NCBI GenBank assembly: GCA_036924085.1
Contig: JAVGWX010000011.1
Location: forward strand, 40,534,970 to 40,598,969
Origin: Ariolimax columbianus
Taxonomy: Eukaryota; Mollusca; Gastropoda; Stylommatophora; Arionidae
Direction of reading: 5' to 3'
Length of the DNA: 64,000 nucleotides
A program made the position numbers and the translations under genes. Positions 42,640-53,600 of this stretch are shown here, in pieces. The notes beneath the pieces are model-generated. The model did no database searches. It was not told the origin of the DNA and was given only the letters and a program-made list of their open reading frames with translations. Position 1 is the stretch's first letter; each line of letters begins with the position of its first letter.

Positions 42640-42785
42640 ACTTACTTACTTTCCGTGTCCAAGCACCACGTTATACAGTTTGCATCTAGTATTCAGCCAC
42701 ATGGATTGCCTTGTCATTTACCTCCAGCACGTTGCGTCTATTGCATGTTTCCTGGAGGTTGGGGCATGTCATCAGGTATTGATTC
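42640..42785 (-). repeat. LINE-B 3' end fragment
   Basis: Starts with the TTACTTACTTACTTTCC tail (on the plus strand) followed by GTGTCCAAGCACCACG, the same 3' end as the copy at 51.63 kb. It extends only about 145 bp. Confidence 0.75.
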
Positions 42786-43289
42786 GTTATTGGGGATAGT
42801 CAAGCACTACATTTACTACCCATGCATCCGCGCCTGTTATATACGAGGGCCTCAAAAATAGAAAGGTTATAGAAATGATTGATGGTCATCGTTGCTGAGA
42901 AGCTAGGAAATGGGAAAATAAGATCGTAAACAACAAGTAAATACTTTAAAAAACTAAATTTTAAAATAAAACTTTTATTTATACCAAGTTATTCTACAAT
43001 TCCATGAATTACTAATTTCTACTGATACTTTTTCATTAATTTAAATATTCCAAATTTTGAGAAAAGCAAGATGCCGGGCCTTAGTGCTGAATTCTCGACT
43101 TGCCCTGATTTGTTTGTGTCGAGTTTTTCAATCTTAGGTGGTTCCTGTGCGGATTATAGTTCACAACTCCTTCACCAGGTGTTATCAAGGACCTTATTCT
43201 ATGGAACTGATGTGGTTTCGATCGGTTATCCTGTTTGTTATGCTGCATTTAGCTGCATTTCATACCTAGCCCAAGCCGTGGGAGACCCG
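42786..43289. other. No recognised gene
   Basis: AT-rich sequence. An open frame from 43,071 runs into the CR1-like 3' end and shows no domain of its own. Confidence 0.4.
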
Positions 43290-43680
43290 TCCATGACGGA
43301 GTTCAGCGTTCCGCTGCGTTTGGTGCTCGCTTACGAGAAGGATAGACGATATCTGCATCACACAGTTGATAAATTAGACTATAACAAGTTGTTTTTTAAT
43401 ACAGCCACCCACAATAACAAGAGGGCATATCTACAAGTTGACTAAAGAGAAGTCCAGATTTGATATTAGGAAATACTTTTTTAGTCAGAGAGTGGTGAAT
43501 GCTTGGAATGCATTGCCAGGCGAGGTAGTGGAGGCAGGGACAGTTAATGCATTTAAGAATAAATTGGATGCGCATAGCTCTTAGAACAAGGTGATGTAAA
43601 TGAAACTCGTTGTATACAGACTCTGCAGGGTCTTCTAAACCAGCATAAAGACGTTAAGTTAAGTTAAGTTAAGATTGTTA
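43290..43680 (+). pseudogene. CR1-like LINE 3' end with (TTAAG)n tail
   Basis: From 43,434 the plus strand encodes an intact CR1-type terminus: KLTKEKSRFDIRKYFFSQRV, VNAWNALPGEVVEAGTVNAF and KNKLD, with a stop at 43,582-43,584. Upstream, LDYNKLFF is in another frame, so the coding region is broken. The element ends in a short TTAAG repeat at about 43,655-43,675. In this clade this segment closes the second open frame. Confidence 0.75.
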
Positions 43681-43756
43681 TACTAGTCTAGGACGAAAGA
43701 CAAATAGGGATTCAAGCAACCTTTGGCTATCTGACATCAGGCAACGTTGTCTGATT

Positions 43757-44019
43757 AAACACCGTCGTGGCCTAGTGGTTAAGTGGCATGGCTCACAACC
43801 AGAAGGTGCTGGGTTTGATCCCCATCACAGCACTGGCCATTACCCCGGGGAAGCAAACCCTTAGAAAATGCAGGAGGAAGCAGACCCTTACATAAAATGC
43901 ATGCTGAAGTCGTATGCACTGGGCCGACAAGCGCAAAATAAAAACCACAGTGTAACGCACACCCGACTTGGGGAATAAAGAAATAAGCGAACGCAAAAAA
44001 AAAAAAAAAAAAAAACACC
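43757..44019 (+). repeat. SINE-1: tRNA-derived SINE with poly-A tail
   Basis: The head has an A-box-like TGGCCTAGTGG and a B-box-like GGGTTTGATCCCC, then a body with the core TGCTGAAGTCGTATGCACTG and a poly-A run to 44,015. AAACACC at 43,757-43,763 and 44,013-44,019 may be a 7-bp TSD. A second copy lies at 57,001-57,250. Confidence 0.8.
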
Positions 44020-44299
44020 AATATACAACTACACAAGTAAGAAGGCGATATAATGAAAGAACAATTGTCAGCAAGGAGTTCATAAGCCTGTTATTATGTT
44101 AGACAAAAACGACAATACCGAACACTGTTCAGATACCTGAGGGCTTAACTTTATGTAAGCAGAGGTCAGCGGGTAATGACTTTGTTTGCTCCTGTAATTG
44201 CATGTTGTATACAATGCTATTCACTTCAGTAGTGTGCCCCGCGCTTGATGACACACGAGTGATGTCTGACGTATTCTGTGTCAGGATTGTTGAAACATC

Positions 44300-45480
44300 G
44301 ATTACTGTGTAAGAATTGATGTGTCATAATTGCTGATTCATCGAATAGTGTCCATCATTGTTTGGTCAGAACAGCTAATTCGTCGAATGATGTGTCAGGA
44401 TTACTGTGCCAGGATTGATGTGCCAGGATTGATAAGTCATTAAACACTGAATCAAGAATACTTTGTCCGGATTGTTGTGTCAGGACTGCTTTGTCAGGAT
44501 TGCTGTGTCATAATTGCTGTGACAGAATTGATGTGTCGTAATTGCTGTGACATGATTGTTGTGACAGGGTTGCTGTGACATGATTCATGTGTCATAATTG
44601 ATGTGACATAATTGCTGTGACAGGATTGTTGTGACATGGTGGATGTGACATGATTCATGTGTCATAATTGCTGTGACATGATTGCTGTGACATGATTGTT
44701 GTGACAGGGTTGCTGTGACATGATTCATGTGTCATAATTGATGTGACATAATTGCTGTGACAGGATTGTTGTGACATGGTGGATGTGACATGATTCATGT
44801 GTCATAATTGCTGTGACATGATTGCTGTGACATGATTGTTGTGACAGGGTTGCTGTGACATGATTCATGTGTCATAATTGATGTGACATAATTGCTGTGA
44901 CAGGATTGTTGTGACATGGTTGATGTGACATGATTCATGTGTCATAATTGATGTGTCATAATTGCTGTGACAGGATTGTTGTGACAGGGTTGCAGTGACA
45001 TGATTCATGTGTCATAATTGATGTGACATAATTGCTGTGACATGATTGTTGTGACAGGGTTGCTGTGACATGATTCATGTGTCATAATTGATGTGACATA
45101 ATTGCTGTGACATGATTGTTGTGACAGGGTTGCTGTGACATGATTCATGTGTCATAATTGATGTGACATAATTGCTGTGACATGATTGTTGTGACATGGT
45201 TGATGTGACATGATTCATGTGTCATAATTGATGTGACATAATTGCTGTGACATGATTGTTGTGACATGGTTGATGTGACATGATTCATGTGTCATAATTG
45301 ATGTGACATAATTGCTGTGACAGGATTGTTGTGACATGGTTGATGTGACATGATTCATGTGTCATAATTGATGTGACATAATTGCTGTGACAGGATTGTT
45401 GTGACATGGTTGATGTGACATGATTCATGTGTCATAATTGTTGTGTCAGAACTTCTGGTTCATGATTGATGTGACCTGAT
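44300..45480. repeat. Minisatellite: 10-bp monomer organised in 70-bp higher-order units
   Basis: The monomer is close to TTGATGTGACA or its variants. From about 44,520 the array is regular with a 70-bp period (ATGTGACATAATTGCTGTGA starts at 45,231, 45,301 and 45,371). The 5' end (44,300-44,520) is more diverged and contains TGTGTCAGGATTG variants. Confidence 0.9.
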
Positions 45481-45960
45481 TGCTGTGTCAGGATGGATGT
45501 GTCAGGATTGTTGTGACATGCCTACTGTGTCATAATTACTGTGATAGGATTACTGTGTTAAGATTGCTGTTACATGATTGCTGCGTCAGGACTGCTGTGT
45601 CAGGACTGCTTTATCAGGACTACTGTGTCAGGACTATTGTGTCAGGACTACTGTGTCAGGACTACTGTGTCAGGACTGCTGTGTCAGGACTGCTTTATCA
45701 GGACTACTGTGTCAGGACTGCTGTGTCAGGACTGCTTTATCAGGACTACTGTGTCAGGACTATTGTGTCAGGACTACTGTGTCAGGACTACTGTGTCAGG
45801 ACTACTGTGTCAGGACTGCTGTGTCAGGACTATTGTGCCAGGACTGCTGTGTCAGGACTGCTGATTCATTCATTGCTGCATCCGTGCTGCTGATTCATTA
45901 ATTGCTGCGTCAGAACTGCTGACTCCTTTATTGCTGTGTCGGGACTGATAATTTATCAAG
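45480..45960. repeat. 14-bp minisatellite (CAGGACTACTGTGT)
   Basis: About 20 units of CAGGACT-(A/G)-CTGTGT with the variant CAGGACTGCTTTAT spaced through the array. All three plus-strand frames are open across it because the unit lacks stops in any phase. The translations are 14-residue repeats, not genes. Confidence 0.9.
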
Positions 45961-46355
45961 GATAAAGCATGGACTACTAATTCAATGATTGCAATATGAA
46001 AAGTGCCGAATCATTAATTGCAGCGTACTTTAATAAAACCATCACTAAACGTTGACTCTTACCAGAAGTTAATATGAGCTTTCAAAAGTAATGAAACTTT
46101 GTGAACAGACTTCGTGTTTAAATATGTATATACAAAAATTGACATCATATTTAAGCTCCCCGATCAGCAGAGATTAAAGCATCGACTTTGAAGCCAATGA
46201 TCTTCAGAACATGAGAACACTAGAAAGACGTACTTCATGTTTCCAGGCAATTTGTCCAATTGTTATATCACGTCACATCATTTAACCATATTTAAACTGC
46301 TCTCACATGAAATCCAGCGCGTGAAGGTCACATTTCACAAGTGTATTCTACATAT
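45961..46355. other. No recognised gene
   Basis: AT-rich; no supported feature. Confidence 0.5.
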
Positions 46356-47130
46356 CGTCTTCTTCTTCATCGTTCATTCTCGCCCTCCCGCTCCCAAAGC
46401 CATGACAATGGATCAGCAAGTAGTCCGGAGAACGGAAAGCGTTGTGGCGTAGTTCACAGCTTGACTGTGATATTTGCACCTTTCGATCCTTCTTCTTATT
46501 TTGTTTGTTTTTCTTCGTCTTCTTCTTTTTCTTTGTCATCTTTTTCTTCTTCTTCTTCTTCTTGTTCTTCTTCGTTCGTTGTCAGAAGACGACTTGAATT
46601 TGTTGAAAGAAAGCAGCAGTCATCTTGAGGCAGTCGACACTGCTATTTGGCTTGTCTAGTGTTGGCACTGGTGACGGCCATATGTGCTTTCCCTGAAACT
46701 CGTATGTCAAGCAATTTTGCAGCAGGTTATTACTGATCATTTTCCCAGTACCACAAGTGGTACTGCCAGTGGCACCTTCCTTCAGTTTGTAAAATAGATG
46801 ATAGTTGAATCTGTTGTGGCCTGTGCGAAGTCCTAAGACCACGATGTGCTCTCTTCTGTTTAAATGATAATAATCATCTCTCCTTGTGTAGCCAGTATCC
46901 TCTGTTATCCATTTTCCCATGTATTTGGTCATAATAAACCTTTTCCTTTCGATCCTACACATTCGACTTCAGCATGACATATTTGGAAACTGGTTTAGCC
47001 TTTCCCCTTCGACCCCTTCTCTTTGGCCAGTCTACTCTGCTTCGGTCTGTTACCCTAGATCACCACAAAGACTCGGGCAAGGGTCTGAGGTGCTGGTCCT
47101 TACGTTATCAGACTGCTTCTAGATATGAAG
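46356..47130 (-). repeat. SINE-2 copy split by a LINE-A 3' fragment
   Basis: The SINE-2 3' half (46,356-46,490) and 5' half (46,945 to about 47,130) are on the minus strand and join cleanly in the core if the LINE-A insert is removed. The tail is GAAGAAGAAG. The 5' half keeps GGCCAAAGAGAAGGGGTCG and a diverged core (CATGCTGAAGTCGAATGTG). Confidence 0.75.
46479..46956 (-). mobile_element. LINE-A 3' fragment with 12-bp TSD
   Basis: The perfect duplication CCTTTCGATCCT lies at 46,479-46,490 and 46,945-46,956. On the minus strand the insert (46,491-46,944) encodes the LINE-A C-terminus: RTGHNRFNYHLFYKLKEGAT, then CGTGK...NNLLQNC and LDKPNSSVDCLKMTAAFFQQ, and ends in a GAA-rich tail. The Cys/His cluster is degraded. 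The element is 5'-truncated downstream of RNase H. Confidence 0.82.
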
Positions 47131-47371
47131 TATTGACAACATCTGGTTCATAGTTGAGTCATTATTATTTCATGTCACATTACATTTAAGAAGATTTGCT
47201 AGTATATCTAGGAAATACAGAAAATAGAGATCTTGAATTGTGAGACACTGGTTAGGTCAAATTATGTCAGCTTAGATATAGGCTATATGTTCTATACAGA
47301 CGTTCATGCTGGAGTTAATGAGAATATCACAACCTTTTGTACCACCCCGTTCTGCCTTCTTCAACACCATC
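47131..47371. other. No recognised gene
   Basis: Unremarkable AT-rich sequence. Confidence 0.5.
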
Positions 47372-47470
47372 ACAGTGTGAGGAAAGATACTGCCTTCCGC
47401 AAGAACGTAACGCCCTTTTCAGGGCGCACACGCGAGTAAACATACTCATTGTGGACACTCCGCAACAAGA
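47372..47470 (+). repeat. Rep-A, copy 7 (3' end only)
   Basis: Matches the last 100 bp: AACGTAACGCCCTTTTCAGG then GCGCACA...GTAAACATACTCATTGTGG. Confidence 0.7.
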
Positions 47471-47494
47471 TGAATTATATGTATATGTATTTAT

Positions 47495-47499
<5 letters not shown>

Positions 47500-47535
<36 letters not shown>
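47500..47535. repeat. (TA)n microsatellite
   Basis: An (AT)n run flanking the 5' side of SINE-T. A second (AT)n run at 47,796-47,842 flanks its 3' side, so the SINE may have inserted into one AT tract. Confidence 0.85.
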
Positions 47536-47538
<3 letters not shown>

Positions 47539-47794
47539 CGGATTACATGGTGAAGTGTTTAAGCCGTCAGCCTCGTGATCAGGTGGTGTGGGTTCGACTC
47601 CGGACTCCGCGGCGTTTTTCACGGGTGATTGATGCGGGGTCACCGGCATCTCGTAGTCGCTCAATAGTCGTCTTGTCCTTGACTTGCCACTGAGGTCGGG
47701 CGGCTCAAGACGTGAGAGTAAGGATAACAAGTAGCAGTTAATCCTTACTAAAAATAGCGATAGCAAAATAAATTATGCCATCATCGGCCTTGGC

Positions 47795-47800
<6 letters not shown>
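47536..47800 (+). repeat. SINE-T: tRNA-Thr-like SINE, copy 2
   Basis: The head includes TGGTGAAGTGTTTAAGCCGT, a CGT at the anticodon position and the B box GGTTCGACTCC. The body matches 3.14-3.42 kb on the other strand. The extra bases CGGCGTTTTTCACGGG distinguish it. Confidence 0.8.
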
Positions 47801-47842
<42 letters not shown>

Positions 47843-47997
47843 TCTCTGGCTAGAGATGCAAGATGGTTGCATTCACTAACAGCCAGGCTTGATTCAACTT
47901 CTTGAAAATATGACAGGACAATCAGACCAAACTTATCACTTACGACACGGTGGGAATGGGGGAGTTGATATTTGGTGCCCGTGTGCTATCATAGGTT

Positions 47998-48090
47998 AAG
48001 CGATTGTAACAGTTACTCAGTTTAAATATGTGGGATCTGTCTTTGACGAAGAGGGTACCAAGGCAGAATTACGAACGACGTGTTTTCATT
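47998..48090 (+). pseudogene. LINE fragment (RT thumb), short
   Basis: The plus strand reads VTQFKYVGSVFDEEGTKAEL, the usual 'YLGS' region of RTE-like reverse transcriptases. Too short to assign to a family. Confidence 0.45.
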
Positions 48091-48574
48091 TAATGTTTAT
48101 CCCCGACAAACACCTTGTGCATGTAACGGGAGTTTAATTTGAATCTATACCGGCCATGTAACGGAGTCATACCTTTTTTATGTTTTTATAGACATTTGAC
48201 CTTCAGATCCACATAGCTTTCAAAAATAATGTCCTTATCGGAAGTGCTTTTAAAGATAGCGTATCTGCGTTTTTATTGTCGTGAGCTACTACGTGTTCAG
48301 CACTATTGATCCACCGTGATTTTACGACATACATTATCAGTAATGTAGTCGTAAAAATTATGCGGAAACATTTTCTTGCTTTAGAAAAGTGTGTAATTCA
48401 CAGATTTTTGAGGGAACTGACTCTACCAAGAACGTCAGAGCAGCAGGGTGGTAGAACTCTCGCGTCTCGCAGCAAAGGTTCCAGATCGCCCCCTCCCCCC
48501 CATTAACGACACACCTCTAGTTCACCAATTCCCGAATACGTATGTTGCTTATGTTAGTCTATCCATCAGTGGCG
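48091..48574. other. No recognised gene
   Basis: No supported coding or repeat feature. Confidence 0.45.
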
Positions 48575-49785
48575 TACGAGGTGCGTTCATTTAAAACCGG
48601 GACGTTTTTTGTTTTAGTTATACCTGGAATAGTTATAGCGTTCTGGAACTACTTTCATAACGGTCACTTGCGTCCTACATCTGCTAGATGACCCACTAGA
48701 TATAGGCCAGTCACGTGACAAATAAACACAAATGGCGGAAAACACTGTTACTGCTTGCGTGGAGCAGTGTGTTGTGATGAAGTTTCTTGTAAAAGAAGGC
48801 GTGAAATCTGCGAAAATTTACAAACGTTTGCAATCACAATAGGGTATGGAGACACTCCGCCGCTGTAAGACATTTGAACGGTGTAAAAGTTTTCGAGAAG
48901 GCCGTACATCCGTGAGTGAAGATCCCGGTCACGAAGGCTTTCACGCCACCATAGTCAATCCTGTGAATATCCAGATTGTGGAACGCCTTATTCTGGAAAA
49001 TCGACGCATAACCTGTGGCGAAATTGCACAAGAGGAAAGTGTCAAGATAGCTTTCCTTTTTTTGACTGACATATAAAAGTTCAAGCCTGCACTGAATTGA
49101 AGAAACGTTTTGACATGGAAAGTCATGGCTTTTTGGATCTCTTCATTACATGTGGCGAAACCTGGGCGCATCATTATACTCCTGAGTAGAAACGTGCATC
49201 CAAATAGTGGAAGCATACGCAATCACCTCCACCCAAAACATGCCGTCCAAGTGTGTCTGAAGATAACGTGATGGCGAGTGTTTTCTGGGACAATCTTGGC
49301 ATCATTCATGTTGATGTTTTACCCCGTGGCACCCCTATGAACAGAGAACAGTACATGCGCATTTTGAGCGATGTGCGATGTTCTGAAAAAAATGGTCTGG
49401 TTTGATCGCAAAGGGCGTCCTGCTCCTGCAAGATAACGCTCGATCTCATACTGCTTACTGCAGTATATGCCTTTTGCAGCAACTCGGCTGGGAGGCATTG
49501 CCCCATCCAACTTACAGTCCAGACCTCGCTCCAAGATATTTCAACCTAAATAAAGTCCAATATAGGTCAGTGTTTTAGCACTGATGACGAAGTGAAACAG
49601 GCTCCCATGGATTGATTCAGACTTATAGATAAATCTTTCGACGTTGCAGATTTTCAAGCATTACTTATGTAAGTGCATAAACGTTGCAGGAGATTTTTCC
49701 AAAAATAAATGCCATTTTTACTATTTGAAAAACATTTGTTTTTCCTTACAAAAAAAGTCCCGGTTTGATTTGAACGTCCCTTGTA
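48575..49785 (+). mobile_element. Mariner-like DNA transposon, near full length, inactive
   Basis: Between TA dinucleotides at 48,575-48,576 and 49,784-49,785 lies about 1.2 kb with imperfect inverted ends. The left end starts CGAGGTGCGTTCATTT and holds AAACCGGGACGTTTTTTG; the right end, reversed, starts CAAGGGACGTTCAAAT and holds AAACCGGGACTTTTTTTG. Inside, on the plus strand, are the helix-turn-helix region MKFLVKEGVKSAKIYKRL, FREGRTSVSEDP and LLQDNARSHTAY...LPHPTYSPDLAP. The residue after LAP reads RYF instead of SDY, so the third catalytic aspartate is lost. Several stops and frameshifts break the frame. Confidence 0.85.
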
Positions 49786-50479
49786 TTTTCATTGTGTGCT
49801 AGATGTGCACCAAACGCCTACGTGCGACTCCCAAAATGTATGCTAAATAATATTTTATGACAGTTATAGAGTAGCTGTGGGTTCCAACGTAGTATCCATT
49901 GGACCCTATTTTGAGCCAGGAAAGGCCAGTGTGGGTTAGCACTCCCCCAGAGGCGTCTCGAGTGCTTTTCATAGCTTTAAAGTTCTTTCCCGCATTCTCA
50001 TTTTCCCAGGGGGTATCAGATTGCTATCGCCCTATTCCATCGACCACCGTTTCTTCCTGCCCATCTATGTTTTACCTTTTCTGCATAGATTACAGCATCA
50101 TTCAACAAAGACAGTCGTTGCATATCGGAATTGTGCAGATTTTGCATTCTGGAGAATGATTCTGATCAGGCGTCTCTCCAGAGAGACATGGGTCACTCTC
50201 AATTATGTTGCTAGTGTCTCAGCACCGTAGTACATTCCATGGATCAAAGTGGAACTGAAGAGAGAGGTTTGTAGGTTCTTGTTTTGGCAATTGTCCAGGA
50301 TCGTGTTAATGAGCTAGAAGACTATCCAGGGAGCCCGACGCCCGCATGTCAGTTTAGGTAATGAGTGTATTTTTATTAATTTAAAAAACGCATTATTTTG
50401 GCAATTTCTTTAACAAAAATCCTTGTTGCGCTAAGACAATACTAGGCAAAATAGCCCCTGACTGCTATGTTATTCAGTG
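49786..50479. other. Weak antisense LINE-like remains, unassigned
   Basis: Minus-strand pieces near 50,160-50,240 (GAETLAT, SLERRLIRII) faintly recall the end of a reverse transcriptase. Nothing firmer is visible. Confidence 0.3.
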
Positions 50480-50945
50480 TTCACATGGATAGAAGAGAAT
50501 TTGAGAAATGAGTACGGAGTCTTTGCTAGCGTCTGGCTATGTTATCCTGTGCCTTCCGTAGTGTATGTCCTGTCCAGTTCCATTGTATTCTTTGTTGTTC
50601 CAGTGAATGTTGTTGGGGGCCTTGCCCATAGGTCTTCAGTCCTCACTCTGCCCTGCCACTTTATAACTGTTATCCTTAGCAGACATCTGCTAACGAAGGA
50701 CTGGAGTCTTTGTGGTATGACCGTGGTCGTTTTCCACGTCTTCCCTCCATACAGCAATACCGACTTGACATTGGCGTTGCATTTAAAACGTTGATATTAA
50801 TCTGGATCTCCATATGTTGTTTAGTGTCAGCAATGTCCATCTTGCCTTATCAATTCTGATCCTTAAATCTGGATCTGTACTTCAAGGTGTGTCTATTGTG
50901 TTGCGCAAATAGTTAAATATATCTACTTCTTCCAACTGCTTAGTG
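50480..50945 (-). pseudogene. RTE-like LINE C-terminal fragment
   Basis: The minus strand reads MLYGGKTWKTTTVIPQRLQS then FVSRCLLRITVIKWQ and EDLWARP, the usual tail of an RTE-like reverse transcriptase. A relative lies at 62.5-62.95 kb. Reading is broken upstream. Confidence 0.6.
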
Positions 50946-50984
50946 TTGCGAAATTAATTTTATACATATTCAAGTTTATTTTCT

Positions 50985-53600
50985 TTAATTTTATACATAT
51001 TCAAGTTCATTTCCTTTAATTTTATGTAAATATAGAAGAATACGTCGAACTAATGCTTTATACAGTTTGACTATGACTTCCTTGTTCCTATATTTAATAT
51101 TTATTTTTTATCATACTTAACATTGCATTTGCCTTTTTCGCTGCTACCTGGACTTGCTCACTCACCATACCTGAATGATTTATTATTACCCATAGGTCCC
51201 TTTCCTTTTCTATCGTTTTAATATTGTTTTCGCCCATTCTGTAATTATGTTCCATATTGGACATACCCATTTGGATGGCTGTACATTAATCTACTTTAAA
51301 CTCCATTTGCCAGCTTACAGACCTTTCTCGAATTTTATCTAAATCTGACCTCATTATATCCACTTCTGCTTTAGATGAGAAACTACTGCATAGTTTTGTG
51401 TCATAAGTGAATTTTGCAATCATGGATATCAATGTCCAAATCGTTTATATATATCATGAGCAAAATTGGTCCAAAAACCGAGCCCTACAGCACTCCACGT
51501 TTTTCTTCACACCACTCAGAGTACTCCTTATTTATGCCCACTCTCTGCCATCTTCTGTTAACCAATTTTCAATCCGTTTGACAACTTCTCCACCTATTCC
51601 ATGTGATTTTATCAAAATAATCTTTGATACTTACTTACTTTCCGTGTCCAAGCACCACGTTATATATCTTGCATCCAGTATTCAGCGACATGGATTACCT
51701 TGTCATTTGCCTCCAGCATGTCGCGCCTATTGCATGTTTCCTGGAGGTCGGGATAGGTCATCAGGTGGTCTGAGCTCTGTATTGCGCCACAATCACATGC
51801 GTTATCATCTGTGTATCCCCATCGCTTCATATTCTTCTTGCTTCGTAATACATCAGTTCGGAGTCTGTTCAGCGACTTCGATGTTGTGTATGATAGATGA
51901 TGTCCAGGAGCAGGTTCCTCCCGAAGTTCCATCTCTGGGGTCTGTACCAATTCGTGCCACCTCTCGATACGGCGACTTTTAGGGTTTGTTTGTATGGGGT
52001 TTGTTGTTTTTAGAAAGATATGTCTGGATTTGAGTCTTGTGTTTTGTACCTGATGTCCAAACATTGGGTGCCTTGGGTTGTGTTCCTGTTTTTTCTCGTT
52101 CGATTTCTGTTGCGACACTTCTTTGGATCTCAGAAGGTGCTATGCGCATTATAGGGTATATTTTATCAATGGGGGTGGGTTTTAGGCACCCTGATACAAT
52201 TCGACCCGCATCATTTATTGCATAAGGAGAGTTTTTCCAGACTGACACAGCGTATTCAGCTTCGGAGAAACACAAGGCAAGTGTAGATGTCAGAAGGACT
52301 GATGATTGTGCCCCCCCCCCTCCCCCACCCCACCCCCCCCATGTTGTGCCGATCAGTTTTCTGATGATATTATTTCTTGCGTGCATCTTACGATTTGTGT
52401 CTTGGCAGTGCGTTATGTAAGACAATGTCCGGTCTAATTTCACGCATAGCTACTTTCAAAGGCCTTTGCGAAATCTAGATAAATAACATCCGCTGGCTAT
52501 CCCTTATCTTTCATTTTAGTAATCTCTTTCTGATTTCTAATATATTTGTTAAGCACGATCTCCATCTTGTAAACCCATGCTGACTATTTCTGATTAGATT
52601 AAATTTGTCTGAATGCATTACAATATTTTCTTTGATTTTTGACTCTAACAATTTACAGATTATGCTCGTTAAACTAACCGGTCTATAGTTTGCTGGAATT
52701 CTTTTTTGCCCTTTTTGAATAAGGGGATCACTCCTGCATCTTTCCAGTCCCGTGGAAAATCTCTTTTGCAAGTGATTGAGAATATAATATAGCCAATGGT
52801 TTTGCTAGTTAATCTCTAATTTCAAACAGCAATTTTGGATGAATACCTTCTTGACCTGTACATTTATCCACTTTCAACCCATCCAATTTTTTAAAACATA
52901 TTTCCTGTATTATACAGATTGATCTTAATCACGCTATATCCATGTCTTTTTGAAAAAAATATCTTTAGGCTCTGGAATCTTGGAGCAGTCATCTTTTGTG
53001 TAGACTGTGTCAAAGTACTGATTGAGTAGATTAGCTGCCTCCCTATTATCATTTATTATTTTTATTGTGCTGCCTATGAGAGGGCCTACTTTGTCTTTCG
53101 TTCTTTGTTTATTTCTAACATAAGAAAAGAAGCTTTTACTATCAGTCTTGAAGTTAAATTTTGCTGTTTTATTCACTTTCTGAGCTATGTTCTGTATGTC
53201 CACATATTTTTAATATGTTTCTTTTGATTTACCTGCCTCTTTACATTTTTTCTTTTGGTTTATTTGTAGGTCTTCTACATTTAACTACAAATCTAGTTAT
53301 CCACTTTTAACGTTTGGGGTTTACCTACATGAAGCACATTCCTCTTTTAGCTTTTCTAGAACTGTTTTAAAACTCTCTCACTCTTGTTCAACATCTGTTC
53401 CTCCGACAATATCTTTCCTGATTATGTGGCTCATTGCCTCTTTCGTCTTCTTTACATCTGCCTTAGAGTAATCATATGTTCGCTTGTTTATGTTTATTTC
53501 TTATCCTTTTATAAGATCCCAACGGATGATCTGATGGTCACTTGAGCAAAATAGTTCCCAGACGGTAACGTTTTCAATCAAATGTTCCTCTGTAGCAAAA
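50985..53600 (-). pseudogene. CR1-like LINE, split by a nested LINE-B
   Basis: On the minus strand, from the right: an endonuclease end ELFCSSDHQIIRWDL (near 53,550), a linker NIAQKVNKTAKFNFKTDSKS (near 53,170), RT motifs ANYRPVSLTSIICKLLES and QHGFTRWRSCLTN (52.5-52.7 kb), DVIYLDFAKAFESS (near 52,480), then after the insert IKDYFDKITWNRW, a QGSVLGP-like block read as GSVFGPILLMIYINDLD, and NKEVIVKLYKALVR (near 51,060). The catalytic YADD has become L-HK. Stops and frameshifts occur throughout. It is CR1-like because of the NYRPVSLTS and HGF-R-SCLTN wording. Confidence 0.75.
51625..52445 (-). pseudogene. LINE-B fragment nested in CR1-like LINE
   Basis: The minus strand encodes LDRTLSYITHCQDTNRKMHA, ALCFSEAEYAVSVWKNSPYA, CLKPTPIDKIYPIMRIAPSE, then ELREEPAPGHHLSYTTSKSL and CDCGAIQSSDHLMTYPDLQE. 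The DNA 3' end is the AAGTA-type tail at about 51,628-51,640. A poly-C/G-rich run (52,312-52,340) interrupts the frame. The CR1-like frame is readable on both sides, so LINE-B inserted later. Confidence 0.8.

Noticed and set aside
43764..43835. A tRNA gene
   Set aside because: It is the head of SINE-1 with body and poly-A tail, and a second copy is present.
45480..45901. Cysteine-rich repeat protein in three overlapping frames
   Set aside because: The 14-bp array lacks stops in all phases; three equal frames is a sign of repeat, not selection.
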